DNA of 64,000 bases from Chitinophagaceae bacterium (GTDB taxonomy: Bacteria > Bacteroidota > Bacteroidia > Chitinophagales > Chitinophagaceae): the NCBI GenBank assembly GCA_016720775.1, contig JADKJX010000003.1:620001-684000 (forward strand), in the 5' to 3' direction. The translations under genes and the position numbers were made by a program. The notes below the pieces were generated by a model. The model made no database searches, was not told the origin of the DNA, and worked only from the letters and a program-made list of their open reading frames with translations. Of this stretch, positions 30,837-39,103 are shown one piece after another (the stretch's first letter is position 1; the number at the start of each line of letters is the position of its first letter).

Positions 30837-32525
30837 ATGAATAATCTTGCAACCAAAGACATCATTGTATTTATTCTTTATTTCATTTTGATAGCCGGAT
30901 ATGGCTATTGGATATACAGGCGAAAAAAGAAAGCATCAATTACTGCATCACATGATTATTTCCTGGCAGAGGGCTCACTTACCTGGTGGGCTATTGGTGC
31001 CTCGCTGATCGCTTCTAATATTTCGGCAGAACAATTCATCGGCATGAGCGGTAATGGTTTTTTTGTAGGGGTTGCGGTGGCTGCTTATGAATGGATCGCA
31101 GCGATCGCATTGATCATTATTGCCGTTTGGTTCATTCCCATCTACCTGAAGAATAAGATATACACGATGCCGCAATTCCTGAAGACAAGGTATAATGAAA
31201 CGGTGTCGCTCATCATGGCCATTTTCTGGTTGTTCCTTTACATTTTTGTAAATCTTACTTCTATTTTATTTCTTGGCGCCGTAGCCATCAGCGGCCTGGT
31301 TGGCCCCGAATACTTGCACATTATCATGATCGGCCTGGCAATATTCGCACTCATCATCACCCTGGGTGGAATGAAAGTGATCGGCTACACGGATGTGATA
31401 CAGGTAGCGGTTCTTATTATTGGCGGGTTTGCCACTATTTATTTTGCATTGACGATCGTAAGTGAAAAATTTGGACTGGGCAGAGATGCGCTGGCTGGTT
31501 TTAATACGCTGTTAAAAGAAGCGCCGGATCATTTTCACATGATACTGAGTAAACCGGATGCAAATTCATCACAGGAATACGTGAATAAATATTTGCTGCT
31601 GCCGGGTCTTGCCATGTATTTTGCGGGGCAGTGGATCGTTAACCTTAATTATTGGGGATGCAATCAATACATTACCCAACGGGCCCTGGGAGCTGATCTG
31701 CAAACAGCCCGTAAGGGAATTTTGTTTGCGGGATTTCTTAAATTATTTATGCCGGTTATTGTTATGTTGCCTGGTATTGCTGCTTATGTATTAAATAAAA
31801 GCGGGCACCTGGAAGTAAAAGGCATGGATAGTGCCTATTCGTCAATACTTGGTTTTTTACCATCCGGTTTGAAAGGATTATCAATCGCAGCACTCACAGC
31901 AGCCATTGTTGCATCACTGGCTGGTAAATTAAACAGCATCTCTACTATTTACACATTGGACATTCATAAAAAATATTTTCAAAAAGATCTGACAGAAAAA
32001 AAACAGGTATGGACAGGCCGCATGATAGCGGTTGCAGCCATATTGATCTCTTTATTGTTCACCTGGGATGATCTGTTGGGCATTGGAGGCGAAGGCGGGT
32101 TTACCTTTATTCAGAAATATACCGGCTTTATCAGCCCGGGCGTTTTTGCCATGTTCATCCTAGGTATGTTCTGGAAACGGACTACGGGTGCAGCCGCCGT
32201 TGCAGGTCTTCTTACGGGTTTGCTGCTCGCCATCTTCTTTAATAACTATGCCGTTACTGTTTTTGGGCATGAGACCTGGCTTTACACCTCGTTTAAAACG
32301 TTCGAAAATGGAAAAGAAATATGGCAAATACCTTTTCTCATTAATATGGGCTGGTCATTCTTCTTTACCGTATTGGTAATGGTGGGCTTTAGTCTTACCG
32401 GGCCAAAAATAAATCCAAAAGCATTTGAACTTGACAGGTCCATGTTCAAACTAAAACCATCCATCATCGCCATGATCGTAATAACCTTACTGATCCTTAC
32501 GGTGCTGTATGCAAAATTCTGGTAG
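30837..32525 (+). CDS. Sodium:solute (SSS) symporter, probable L-arabinose transporter
   Basis: Inner-membrane transporter of the SSS/SGLT family; 562 residues with about 14 hydrophobic segments. It starts LATKDIIVFILYFILIAGYGYW. The SSS signature region is FLAEGSLTWWAIGASLIASNISAEQFIGMSGNGF, and an LAGKLNSISTIYTLDIHKKYF segment lies near helix 9. The position as last gene of the arabinose operon, 23 nt after araA, makes L-arabinose the likely substrate. It is followed by an AT-rich inverted repeat shared with the convergent HAD gene. Confidence 0.9.
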   Translation: MNNLATKDIIVFILYFILIAGYGYWIYRRKKKASITASHDYFLAEGSLTWWAIGASLIASNISAEQFIGMSGNGFFVGVAVAAYEWIAAIALIIIAVWFIPIYLKNKIYTMPQFLKTRYNETVSLIMAIFWLFLYIFVNLTSILFLGAVAISGLVGPEYLHIIMIGLAIFALIITLGGMKVIGYTDVIQVAVLIIGGFATIYFALTIVSEKFGLGRDALAGFNTLLKEAPDHFHMILSKPDANSSQEYVNKYLLLPGLAMYFAGQWIVNLNYWGCNQYITQRALGADLQTARKGILFAGFLKLFMPVIVMLPGIAAYVLNKSGHLEVKGMDSAYSSILGFLPSGLKGLSIAALTAAIVASLAGKLNSISTIYTLDIHKKYFQKDLTEKKQVWTGRMIAVAAILISLLFTWDDLLGIGGEGGFTFIQKYTGFISPGVFAMFILGMFWKRTTGAAAVAGLLTGLLLAIFFNNYAVTVFGHETWLYTSFKTFENGKEIWQIPFLINMGWSFFFTVLVMVGFSLTGPKINPKAFELDRSMFKLKPSIIAMIVITLLILTVLYAKFW

Positions 32526-32530
32526 GTAGT

Positions 32531-32595
32531 TGATCCGTTAACCCGTTAATTAGTTAATACGTTTAAACGGATTAACTAATTAACCGATTAACCAA
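32531..32595. repeat. GTTAATTAGTTAAT inverted word repeat between convergent genes
   Basis: GTTAATTAGTTAAT (32545-32558) pairs perfectly with 32571-32584 across a 12-nt loop that holds the palindrome GTTTAAAC. Additional GTTAAC/GTTAAT words flank both arms. It lies between the symporter stop (32525) and the HAD stop (32606), so it could terminate transcription from both sides. Confidence 0.75.
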
Positions 32596-32605
32596 TAATC
32601 TGGGA

Positions 32606-33259
32606 TTAAATATTTTCAGACATGAGTTCTGTATAATTTTTAATACAGCGGATAACATTCGGGTACTGAAAAAAATCTTCCTTCTCATGCATGAGGGTGA
32701 TCACCACCGATTGCATGCCGGCATTCAATGCACTCTCCACACCCTTGGGTGCATCTTCAAACACCACGCAGTCTTCCGGTGAAATATTTAATAGTGTTGC
32801 ACAGGCTAAATAAGTTTCAGGATTGGGTTTGCTTTCCACCACATCATCTGCACTGATGATCGCATCAAAATAATGGCGGATCTTTAAATTATCAAGCACA
32901 AAATCAATATTGAACATGATGGCTGCAGAGCCGATGGCCATTTTTATTCCTGACTGATACGCCTGTTCCAGATAAGCCGGTAAGCCGGGCAGCAATTGCA
33001 GGTGCGGCTTAAACTCCTGCTGGTACTGCTTTTCTTTTTCAAAACTCATCCTGTTCTTTTCTTCTTCCGAAAAGCGACCGGGGAACATGCGTTCAAGCAG
33101 TTCATTATTTTTACCATAGCATTCTTCTTTCATTCTTTCCATGCTGATGTTGGCGCCCAGTTCATTTAATATGCGGTGCCATGCACGGATATGGTAGGAC
33201 ATGTCATCGATCATGGTGCCATTAAGGTCAAAGAGAAAAGCCTTTTTAGTATTTATCAT
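32606..33259 (-). CDS. HAD family hydrolase, beta-phosphoglucomutase-like
   Basis: A 217-residue HAD subfamily IA protein with a helical cap. Motif I is FLFDLNGTM: the nucleophile Asp is kept, but the second Asp of DxDGT, the usual acid/base, is Asn. Motif II is IGSA, motif III lies in ESKPNPETY (Lys) and motif IV is VVFEDAPKGVESALNAGM. The overall match is to beta-phosphoglucomutase/sugar-phosphate phosphatase relatives. The DxN variant would weaken acid/base catalysis unless compensated; I recall it as recurrent in Bacteroidota, so it may be a conserved subgroup. It is convergent to the arabinose operon. Confidence 0.85.
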   Translation of the reverse strand: MINTKKAFLFDLNGTMIDDMSYHIRAWHRILNELGANISMERMKEECYGKNNELLERMFPGRFSEEEKNRMSFEKEKQYQQEFKPHLQLLPGLPAYLEQAYQSGIKMAIGSAAIMFNIDFVLDNLKIRHYFDAIISADDVVESKPNPETYLACATLLNISPEDCVVFEDAPKGVESALNAGMQSVVITLMHEKEDFFQYPNVIRCIKNYTELMSENI

Positions 33260-33300
33260 GCCGCAATATTAGCCAGTTTTTACCAGGAACAGATATCAAT

Positions 33301-33379
33301 TTCAACCACATAGGAACATAGAAATACACATAGAACTTATACAGCAAACGATGTTTTCTATGTTTCTATGTGGTTCAAT
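33301..33379. repeat. GAACCACATAGAACATAG inverted word repeat, copy 2
   Basis: The left arm caaccacataggaacatag (from 33303, with a further acacatagaac unit) is inverted at 33351-33379 (ctatgtttctatgtggttc). It is the same word family as the element upstream of ftsK and lies just beyond the stop of the regulator remnant. Confidence 0.75.
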
Positions 33380-33393
33380 GAGTAGCAGCGGTT

Positions 33394-33550
33394 TTACAAC
33401 GAAGACAGCAGTGTGAGATAAAAAGGTATCTCTACGTGTTCGGTAGATTCTTCCAGGATGAGTTGTGCCGCTTTCTCTCCTATCGTCTTGAAATCGACGG
33501 AGATGGCAGTACATGCCGCTGATGAAATTGTACCCGAAAGGCGGACATAG
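33394..33550 (-). pseudogene. 3' remnant of a LacI/GntR-type sugar regulator
   Basis: Read on the minus strand, the ~50 codons up to the TAA at 33396-33394 give TISSAACTAISVDFKTIGEK followed by AAQLILEESTEHVEIPFYLT and LLSSL. This is the closing part of a periplasmic-binding-like effector domain (typical tail: GEKAA-LILE-xxxxxEIPFxLTLRSSL). Upstream the frame is interrupted (TGA) and no DNA-binding domain is present, so only the tail survives. The recovered tail is short, so the family call is moderate. It may once have controlled the PUL or the arabinose genes. Confidence 0.5.
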
Positions 33551-33737
33551 CTTTGGCATCAACAATAAAACAACCGGGACAAATGGTTCAACAGGCAGAT
33601 CACCTGTGAATAGGATTCAATAGCAAATATCGTTGGGTTATAAAAAATTAAGCCATTGTTATATTGGTAAAATCAATACTGACCGAAGTCATTTTACAGG
33701 ATTCTTAAAAAATCCTACCTTCATCAATGAAACGATT

Positions 33738-34331
33738 GTGATAACTAACAGCCAAATACAAGACCTGCTGAACGAAATTGCTTTAAACAACTGTGAAAAA
33801 GCATATAAGAAACTTTTCATGGAAATGCATGAAAGCCTGACCGCTTTTGCCTTCTCTATTCTAAAATCATCTGAAGATGCAGAAGAAGTTGTTTCAGATT
33901 TCTTTGTATCTATCTGGCAGCGCCGGGTTTCTTTGCCCGCAATAGAAAATCCCCGCCTGTATTTTTTTATTGGCGTCAAGAATACTTCGCTGAATAAGCT
34001 TACTTCAAACGGAAGGAATAGGTTGCCCAGCGATATCGAATGGGAAACCAGCCTGAAGAGCGTATTCTTCAACCCGGAGGAACTGTTGCTGTCTGCCGAA
34101 GTGGTTAAAAAGATAATGGCGGCGGTAAATGAGCTGCCGGCAAGATGTAAAACCATCTTCAAACTGGTAAAAGAAGAAGGGCTTAAATATGCCGAAGTGG
34201 CAAAACTGCTCGATATATCTGTAAAAACCGTTGAGGCCCAGATGGCTATAGCTTTGCGCCGGATAAAAACCCACAGTGAATTCAAAAACCAGTTCCCTGA
34301 GCTCCATTCCCTGCTTACTCAAAAAAAATAA
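33738..34331 (+). CDS. ECF-type RNA polymerase sigma factor
   Basis: A ~198-residue sigma-70 family (ECF) protein of the Bacteroidota PUL type. Region 2 is AFAFSILKSSEDAEEVVSDFFVSIWQRR and region 4 is LPARCKTIFKLVKEEGLKYAEVAKLLDISVKTVEAQMAIALRRI. There is no ATG at the expected place. The GTG at 33738 gives the normal length; the open frame from a TTG at 33633 adds 35 unrelated residues and starts inside a near-consensus -7 element (TATCGTTG, 33628-33635). It is the first gene of the PUL, followed by its FecR partner. Confidence 0.88.
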   Translation: MITNSQIQDLLNEIALNNCEKAYKKLFMEMHESLTAFAFSILKSSEDAEEVVSDFFVSIWQRRVSLPAIENPRLYFFIGVKNTSLNKLTSNGRNRLPSDIEWETSLKSVFFNPEELLLSAEVVKKIMAAVNELPARCKTIFKLVKEEGLKYAEVAKLLDISVKTVEAQMAIALRRIKTHSEFKNQFPELHSLLTQKK

Positions 34332-34352
34332 CCCCATCCTTTAGGGGTATTG
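34332..34352 (+). promoter_or_regulatory. Small hairpin between sigma and anti-sigma genes
   Basis: ACCCC-atccttt-AGGGGT begins right at the sigma-factor stop. No U tract follows, so it may set mRNA stability or the ratio of the two proteins rather than stop transcription. Confidence 0.35.
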
Positions 34353-34397
34353 CATAAGTTTTATTGTCCTAGTATACTGTAATCATCAAATTGCTTA

Positions 34398-35543
34398 ATG
34401 AAAGAGGAAAAATACTGGTTATTGTTATCTAAAAAGATTACCGGCGAAGCAACGGCCGAGGAACTGTTGCAACTGGAGGAATTATTTAATAGTAATCCCG
34501 AATGGCAGGCCAATATGGAAACACTCCAGGAATTCTGGAATTCCAGCCCTGTTAATGCCGCTCCGGCCAATACCCAAAAAAGTAATGACGCCTACCTGGC
34601 ACATATAAATCGCTTAAAAGAAAAAGTGGCTGACTTTGAAACAACCGATGCTGATGCAGCGATAAAGTTGAACCAGCCTTCATTTGCAACAAGGAAGCCC
34701 CTATACAAACGGGTGGCTACTTATGCGGTACTTGCATCTTTCTTTGCTGTCATCATGCTGTTGTACTGGCTTTCCGGCAGCAGCAAGGAAACCCTTCCTT
34801 TAGCTTCTGCTGATAATAAACCCGCTAATGAGATCACTGTTGGACAGGGATCAAGATCAAGGATACAATTGCCAGACGGTTCGCAGGTTTGGATAAACTC
34901 AGGAAGTACGCTTACTTATGACAATTTTCTTAAATCCAACACAAGAGATGTACAGTTAAACGGGGAAGCTTATTTTGATGTGGTGAAAGACCCGGAGCAT
35001 CCTTTTATAGTTCACACTTCAGGCATCGACATTAAAGTACTGGGTACGGCTTTTAATGTGAAGGCATACAAATCAGAATCAACCATTGAAGCCACGCTGA
35101 TACACGGCTCAATTGAAGTGATCAATAAGAACAGGCCGGGAACACCCAAGATCATGCTTAAGCCGCATGAGAAACTGGTGTATAATAAGTATCCCGTATC
35201 AGACTCAAGGGACCAGCGGGCAGATATAACCCCTGCCGAGCCGGATGCATATTCCATTACCATTAAGCCATTAACCAAGGATATCCCGGACAGTAATATT
35301 ATTGAAACAGCCTGGGTATACAATAAACTTTCGTTTGAGGACGAACGGTTTGAGGACCTGGCTCATAAAATGGATAACTGGTACAACCTGAAGATCATCA
35401 TCGAAAGCGAAAAACTGAAGAATTATAAGGTGAGCGGTTCATTCGTGAACGAAACACCGGAAGAAGCATTGAAAGAACTGCAGTTCCTGATGCCCTTCAA
35501 TTATTCAATTAAAAACAACGAAGTAAAAATTATGAGAAAATAA
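34398..35543 (+). CDS. FecR-family anti-sigma factor
   Basis: A 381-residue inner-membrane anti-sigma factor that holds the upstream ECF sigma until a substrate-loaded SusC/FecA-type receptor signals. It has an N-terminal cytoplasmic helical domain (~1-105, EATAEELLQLEELFNSNPEWQ), one transmembrane helix (YAVLASFFAVIMLLYWL, ~110-126), a FecR domain (VGQGSRSRIQLPDGSQVWIN to ALIHGSIEVIN-type strands, ~150-240) and a C-terminal DUF4974/STN-like domain (KLSFEDERFEDLAHKMDNWY to MPFNYSIKNNEVKIMRK). It pairs with the STN-bearing SusC downstream. Confidence 0.92.
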   Translation: MKEEKYWLLLSKKITGEATAEELLQLEELFNSNPEWQANMETLQEFWNSSPVNAAPANTQKSNDAYLAHINRLKEKVADFETTDADAAIKLNQPSFATRKPLYKRVATYAVLASFFAVIMLLYWLSGSSKETLPLASADNKPANEITVGQGSRSRIQLPDGSQVWINSGSTLTYDNFLKSNTRDVQLNGEAYFDVVKDPEHPFIVHTSGIDIKVLGTAFNVKAYKSESTIEATLIHGSIEVINKNRPGTPKIMLKPHEKLVYNKYPVSDSRDQRADITPAEPDAYSITIKPLTKDIPDSNIIETAWVYNKLSFEDERFEDLAHKMDNWYNLKIIIESEKLKNYKVSGSFVNETPEEALKELQFLMPFNYSIKNNEVKIMRK

Positions 35544-35546
35544 AAA

Positions 35547-35622
35547 CGGGAAATGTTGCAGCATTTCCCGGAAAATTATAACAAACAGATCCTGTATTAT
35601 ACAGGACTTGCTTGTATTTTTT
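35547..35622 (+). terminator. Double hairpin between fecR and susC (attenuator/terminator candidate)
   Basis: The first hairpin is CGGGAAATG-ttgcag-CATTTCCCG (35547-35570), a perfect 9-bp stem starting 3 nt after the fecR stop. The second is TCCTGTA-tta-TACAGGA (35590-35606), followed 10 nt later by TTTTTT (35617-35622). The susC ATG is at 35641. The arrangement would separate regulator from transporter expression. Confidence 0.5.
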
Positions 35623-35640
35623 AACGACAAAACCAAAATT

Positions 35641-38600
35641 ATGCAAAAAAGTGTACTTCGGGGCCAAAAAAAGAGGCCAGGGGCGCTTCTTAAAACACTG
35701 CTTGTTATGAAGCTTGCCATTATTATCCTATTCGCTACTACTTTGCAGGTTAATGCATACCCGGCCATGGGTCAAAAAGTTAACCTGAATCTCAAGCAAA
35801 CGGAGATCAAAAAGGTTTTGAAATTAATTGAAGACGATGGGTACTATCGTTTCCTTTTTAATTCCAAGCTTAAGGCGTTGAAGAATAAAACAGATTTTTC
35901 TGCCCAGAATCTTTCCGTTTCAGAATCGCTTGACAGGTTGTTCACGGGAAGTAATCTTACCTACAAACAACTTGAGAATAACGTGGTGGTGGTTTTTTCC
36001 ACCAACGAAGAAGAAAACGACAAGATCAAAGTAACGGGAAGAATAACCGGTGAAAATGGAGAAGCCATTGCCGGCGCATCCGTTTTGCAAAAAGGTTCCG
36101 GAACCGGAACATTTGCCGATAATAACGGGGTTTATACGTTAACCGTGGATAATGATGCCACACTGGTAATAAGCAGCATTGGTTATGAAACGCAGGAAGT
36201 GAAAGTAGGCAACCGTTCTGTTATTGATATCCGGATGATTCCATCTGCGAAGAAATTTGAAGAAGTGGTGGTGATCGGCTATGGCAGTGCCAGCCGCAGA
36301 GACCTGACCGGTAGTATCACCAAAGTAAAAGGTGAAACACTGGCATCACAACCAAACAGCAATGCGCTTTCATCATTACAGAATAAAGTGGCGGGTCTTT
36401 CTATTGTAAACTCTGGTGTACCGGGTTCAACACCCGATATACGTATCCGGGGAACGATCAGTATAGGAACCATTCGCCCTGTTTATATTGTGGATGGTAT
36501 TTTTAATGATAATATTGATTTTGTAAACCCCAGTGAAATTGAAAGTATTGAAGTATTGAAAGATCCTTCTTCCCTGGCGATATTTGGTATCAAAGGCGCT
36601 GCCGGTGCAATACTGGTAACAACCAAAAAAGCTAAAGCAGGCCAGGTGAATATCAATTTCAATACCACTTATGGCAGTAAAAAACTGGTAGATAAGATAC
36701 AGCTTGCAAACGGAGACGAGTTCCGTTCATTGGCAACTTTTGAAGCCAATAACCGTGTGGCAGATGATCCTTCTAACAACTCTTATTTAAGTTTTGTAAA
36801 CAATGTCGGCGGTCCGGGTATGTCTGCTTACCCAGGTAATACCGATTGGATCGATGCCGTTACCCGTGTGGCAAAATTCAGTACCACCAACCTGAGTGTG
36901 GACGGAAGTACCGACAAGAACAGGTTTCACTTTGGCCTGGGATATACCTACGACGAAGGCCTGGTTAAACACGTAAAATATGACCGCCTCACGTTGAATG
37001 TGAACGATGAGTTTAAAGTAAGCCGGCGCTGGAAACTGGGATTTGGCCTGATCGGTTCCAAAGAAAAACTTCCTTACAACAGCGGCGCACTGGAAAATGC
37101 AAGAAGGTCATTACCCATTGTTCCTTCAGACACAAAATCATTTTATACAAAGAATCCTTACGGGGTTGATTCCGGAAATTATAACCTGTACTCAAATACG
37201 CCTATCATACAAAACTCAGAAACAAATCCTTTGGCAACACTGGAAAACAACTGGGATAAAAAAATTGACGATAAATACAGGCTGGTGGGAAATTTCTTTG
37301 TGGATATAAACATCACCAAAGACCTGAACTTCCGGAGTACCTGGTACGCCGATATGAGCTGGCGCAACAACAGGGAATATACCCCGTTGTATGACCTGTA
37401 TGATCCTACTGCATCCGGCAGCCAGGCAATATTTCATAAGAACAGCCTTACTGCTGTAAGGCAGGACCTGATAAACATGCGGAATTTCCAGCAGGATTAT
37501 ATCGCTACTTATAAAAAGAAATTCAGGGAACATTCGTTAACACTTACCGCCGGCTTTACCACCTATTATCATTATTACGAGCAGGTGAGTGGTACACTGA
37601 GCCAGAAAACACCGGGGGTAAATATCATACCAAATAATAAAAGGTTCTGGTACCTGAATTCAGGTTTTGGCGATACCAGGAGTATTATCGGTTCAAGCAC
37701 TTTCCAGGACGAATACTCTACCGTTTCAGGACTGGCAAGGTTGTTTTACAACTACAAAAGTAAATACTACCTCACCGGAAGTTTCCGTCGGGATGGTTCA
37801 AGCCAGATCAACCGGGAATATTCCAAAAAATTCCAGAATTTCTGGGCCGTGGGTTTAGCATGGGAATTATCTAAAGAGAAATTCATGGAAAAAGTGAAGT
37901 TTGTTGATTACCTGAAATTGAAAGCATCTAAAGGAGTACTCGGTAACTATACAACCCAGGGATATGCTTATCCTGCCTATCCGGGCATTTCCAGTGTTTC
38001 TTCTGCAGTATTTGGAGACAACCTGATCCCGGTATATGTACCTAATTATGCAGTAGATCCTAATCTTAAGTGGGAAACTGTTAATTCTACCGAGGTAGGG
38101 ATTGAAGCAGACTTTTTAAAAAACCGTTTGCATTTTGAAGCAAACTATTATTATAAAAAAACAAGGAACCTCATGTATGTTCCTTCTTCTTCAGGCAATG
38201 CTTTACCAAGGTTAACGAATGTTGGTGATATTGAAAATAAGGGATTTGAGTTTACCGCAAGCTGGAATCAAAAATTATACAAAGACCTCACCCTGGTTGC
38301 AAGTGGTAACTTAACCACCTATAAGAACAAGGTTCTTTATCTTGCTAATCCCAACAGGAATGTTTCATCAAGCGAGCAAACACCCAACCAGGCCGAAACA
38401 GGCTTCCCCATTGGTTATTTCTATGGCTTAATAGCAGACGGTATATATCAATCTTATGCCGACATACTGGCTTCTCCGGTAAATACCATCAATGGTGGTG
38501 GTGTAAAACCAGGCGACCTGAAATACAGAGACCTGAATGGCGATGGTGTGATTGATGATAAGGACCGGACTAATATCGGTAACCCGACACCTGACTTTAC

Positions 38601-39078
38601 CTATGGCATTAACCTGGCCTTCCGTTATAAAGGATTTGACCTGGGTATTGATTTTGCGGGATGTTATGGTAATGAAATTTACCGCGTATGGGGTACTTCC
38701 GAACAAAAGAACTCGGTGTATAACTATCCAAAATACTATAATGAGGCTTGGACCGCAGCAGGTTCTTCAAACTGGGTACCAATTGTTAACTCAAGCCATT
38801 TGGTTAACCGGGCCCCCTCCACTTATGGTATTGAAGACGGAAGTTATTTCCGTATCAGGAACCTGAGCCTGGGATATACCCTGAACAAACTTCCTAAAAT
38901 GACAGGCATAAAGAACCTGCGGTTATCATTCTCTGTTCAGAACCTGAAAACATGGAAGAACAATATTGGTTATTCACCTGAGTTTGCAGGTGATGCACTT
39001 GGTGCAGGAATGGACTTCGGCGGAGCCGGCAGTGCACTTCCACGAATAATGACAGTTGGTTTAAATGTTAATTTTTAA
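35641..39078 (+). CDS. SusC/RagA-family TonB-dependent transporter with STN signalling domain
   Basis: Outer-membrane, TonB-dependent glycan importer; 1,145 residues from the ATG at 35641. A signal sequence (LLVMKLAIIILFATTLQVNAYP) is followed by an STN secretin/TonB signalling domain (VNLNLKQTEIKKVLKLIEDD to NNVVVVF, ~40-115), a CarboxypepD_reg-like domain (VTGRITGENGEAIAGASVL, ~130-205), a TonB box/plug (FEEVVVIGYGSASRRDLTGS, from ~205, with IRIRGTISIG and VYIVDGI) and a 22-strand barrel ending in LPRIMTVGLNVNF. The STN domain is the part that signals to FecR, matching the two upstream genes. SusD follows 25 nt later. Confidence 0.96.
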   Translation: MQKSVLRGQKKRPGALLKTLLVMKLAIIILFATTLQVNAYPAMGQKVNLNLKQTEIKKVLKLIEDDGYYRFLFNSKLKALKNKTDFSAQNLSVSESLDRLFTGSNLTYKQLENNVVVVFSTNEEENDKIKVTGRITGENGEAIAGASVLQKGSGTGTFADNNGVYTLTVDNDATLVISSIGYETQEVKVGNRSVIDIRMIPSAKKFEEVVVIGYGSASRRDLTGSITKVKGETLASQPNSNALSSLQNKVAGLSIVNSGVPGSTPDIRIRGTISIGTIRPVYIVDGIFNDNIDFVNPSEIESIEVLKDPSSLAIFGIKGAAGAILVTTKKAKAGQVNINFNTTYGSKKLVDKIQLANGDEFRSLATFEANNRVADDPSNNSYLSFVNNVGGPGMSAYPGNTDWIDAVTRVAKFSTTNLSVDGSTDKNRFHFGLGYTYDEGLVKHVKYDRLTLNVNDEFKVSRRWKLGFGLIGSKEKLPYNSGALENARRSLPIVPSDTKSFYTKNPYGVDSGNYNLYSNTPIIQNSETNPLATLENNWDKKIDDKYRLVGNFFVDINITKDLNFRSTWYADMSWRNNREYTPLYDLYDPTASGSQAIFHKNSLTAVRQDLINMRNFQQDYIATYKKKFREHSLTLTAGFTTYYHYYEQVSGTLSQKTPGVNIIPNNKRFWYLNSGFGDTRSIIGSSTFQDEYSTVSGLARLFYNYKSKYYLTGSFRRDGSSQINREYSKKFQNFWAVGLAWELSKEKFMEKVKFVDYLKLKASKGVLGNYTTQGYAYPAYPGISSVSSAVFGDNLIPVYVPNYAVDPNLKWETVNSTEVGIEADFLKNRLHFEANYYYKKTRNLMYVPSSSGNALPRLTNVGDIENKGFEFTASWNQKLYKDLTLVASGNLTTYKNKVLYLANPNRNVSSSEQTPNQAETGFPIGYFYGLIADGIYQSYADILASPVNTINGGGVKPGDLKYRDLNGDGVIDDKDRTNIGNPTPDFTYGINLAFRYKGFDLGIDFAGCYGNEIYRVWGTSEQKNSVYNYPKYYNEAWTAAGSSNWVPIVNSSHLVNRAPSTYGIEDGSYFRIRNLSLGYTLNKLPKMTGIKNLRLSFSVQNLKTWKNNIGYSPEFAGDALGAGMDFGGAGSALPRIMTVGLNVNF

Positions 39079-39103
39079 TTTTTAAAAAATAAATTTTTTG
39101 AAA

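Noticed and set aside
33302..33565. Minus-strand 87-codon ORF over the regulator remnant
   Set aside because: It reads the remnant in the wrong frame and ends inside the word repeat; the neighbouring frame gives the recognisable effector-domain tail.
33689..34285. Minus-strand ORF (198 codons) opposite the ECF sigma factor
   Set aside because: Ser-rich shadow of a clear sigma-factor gene, no domain or promoter.
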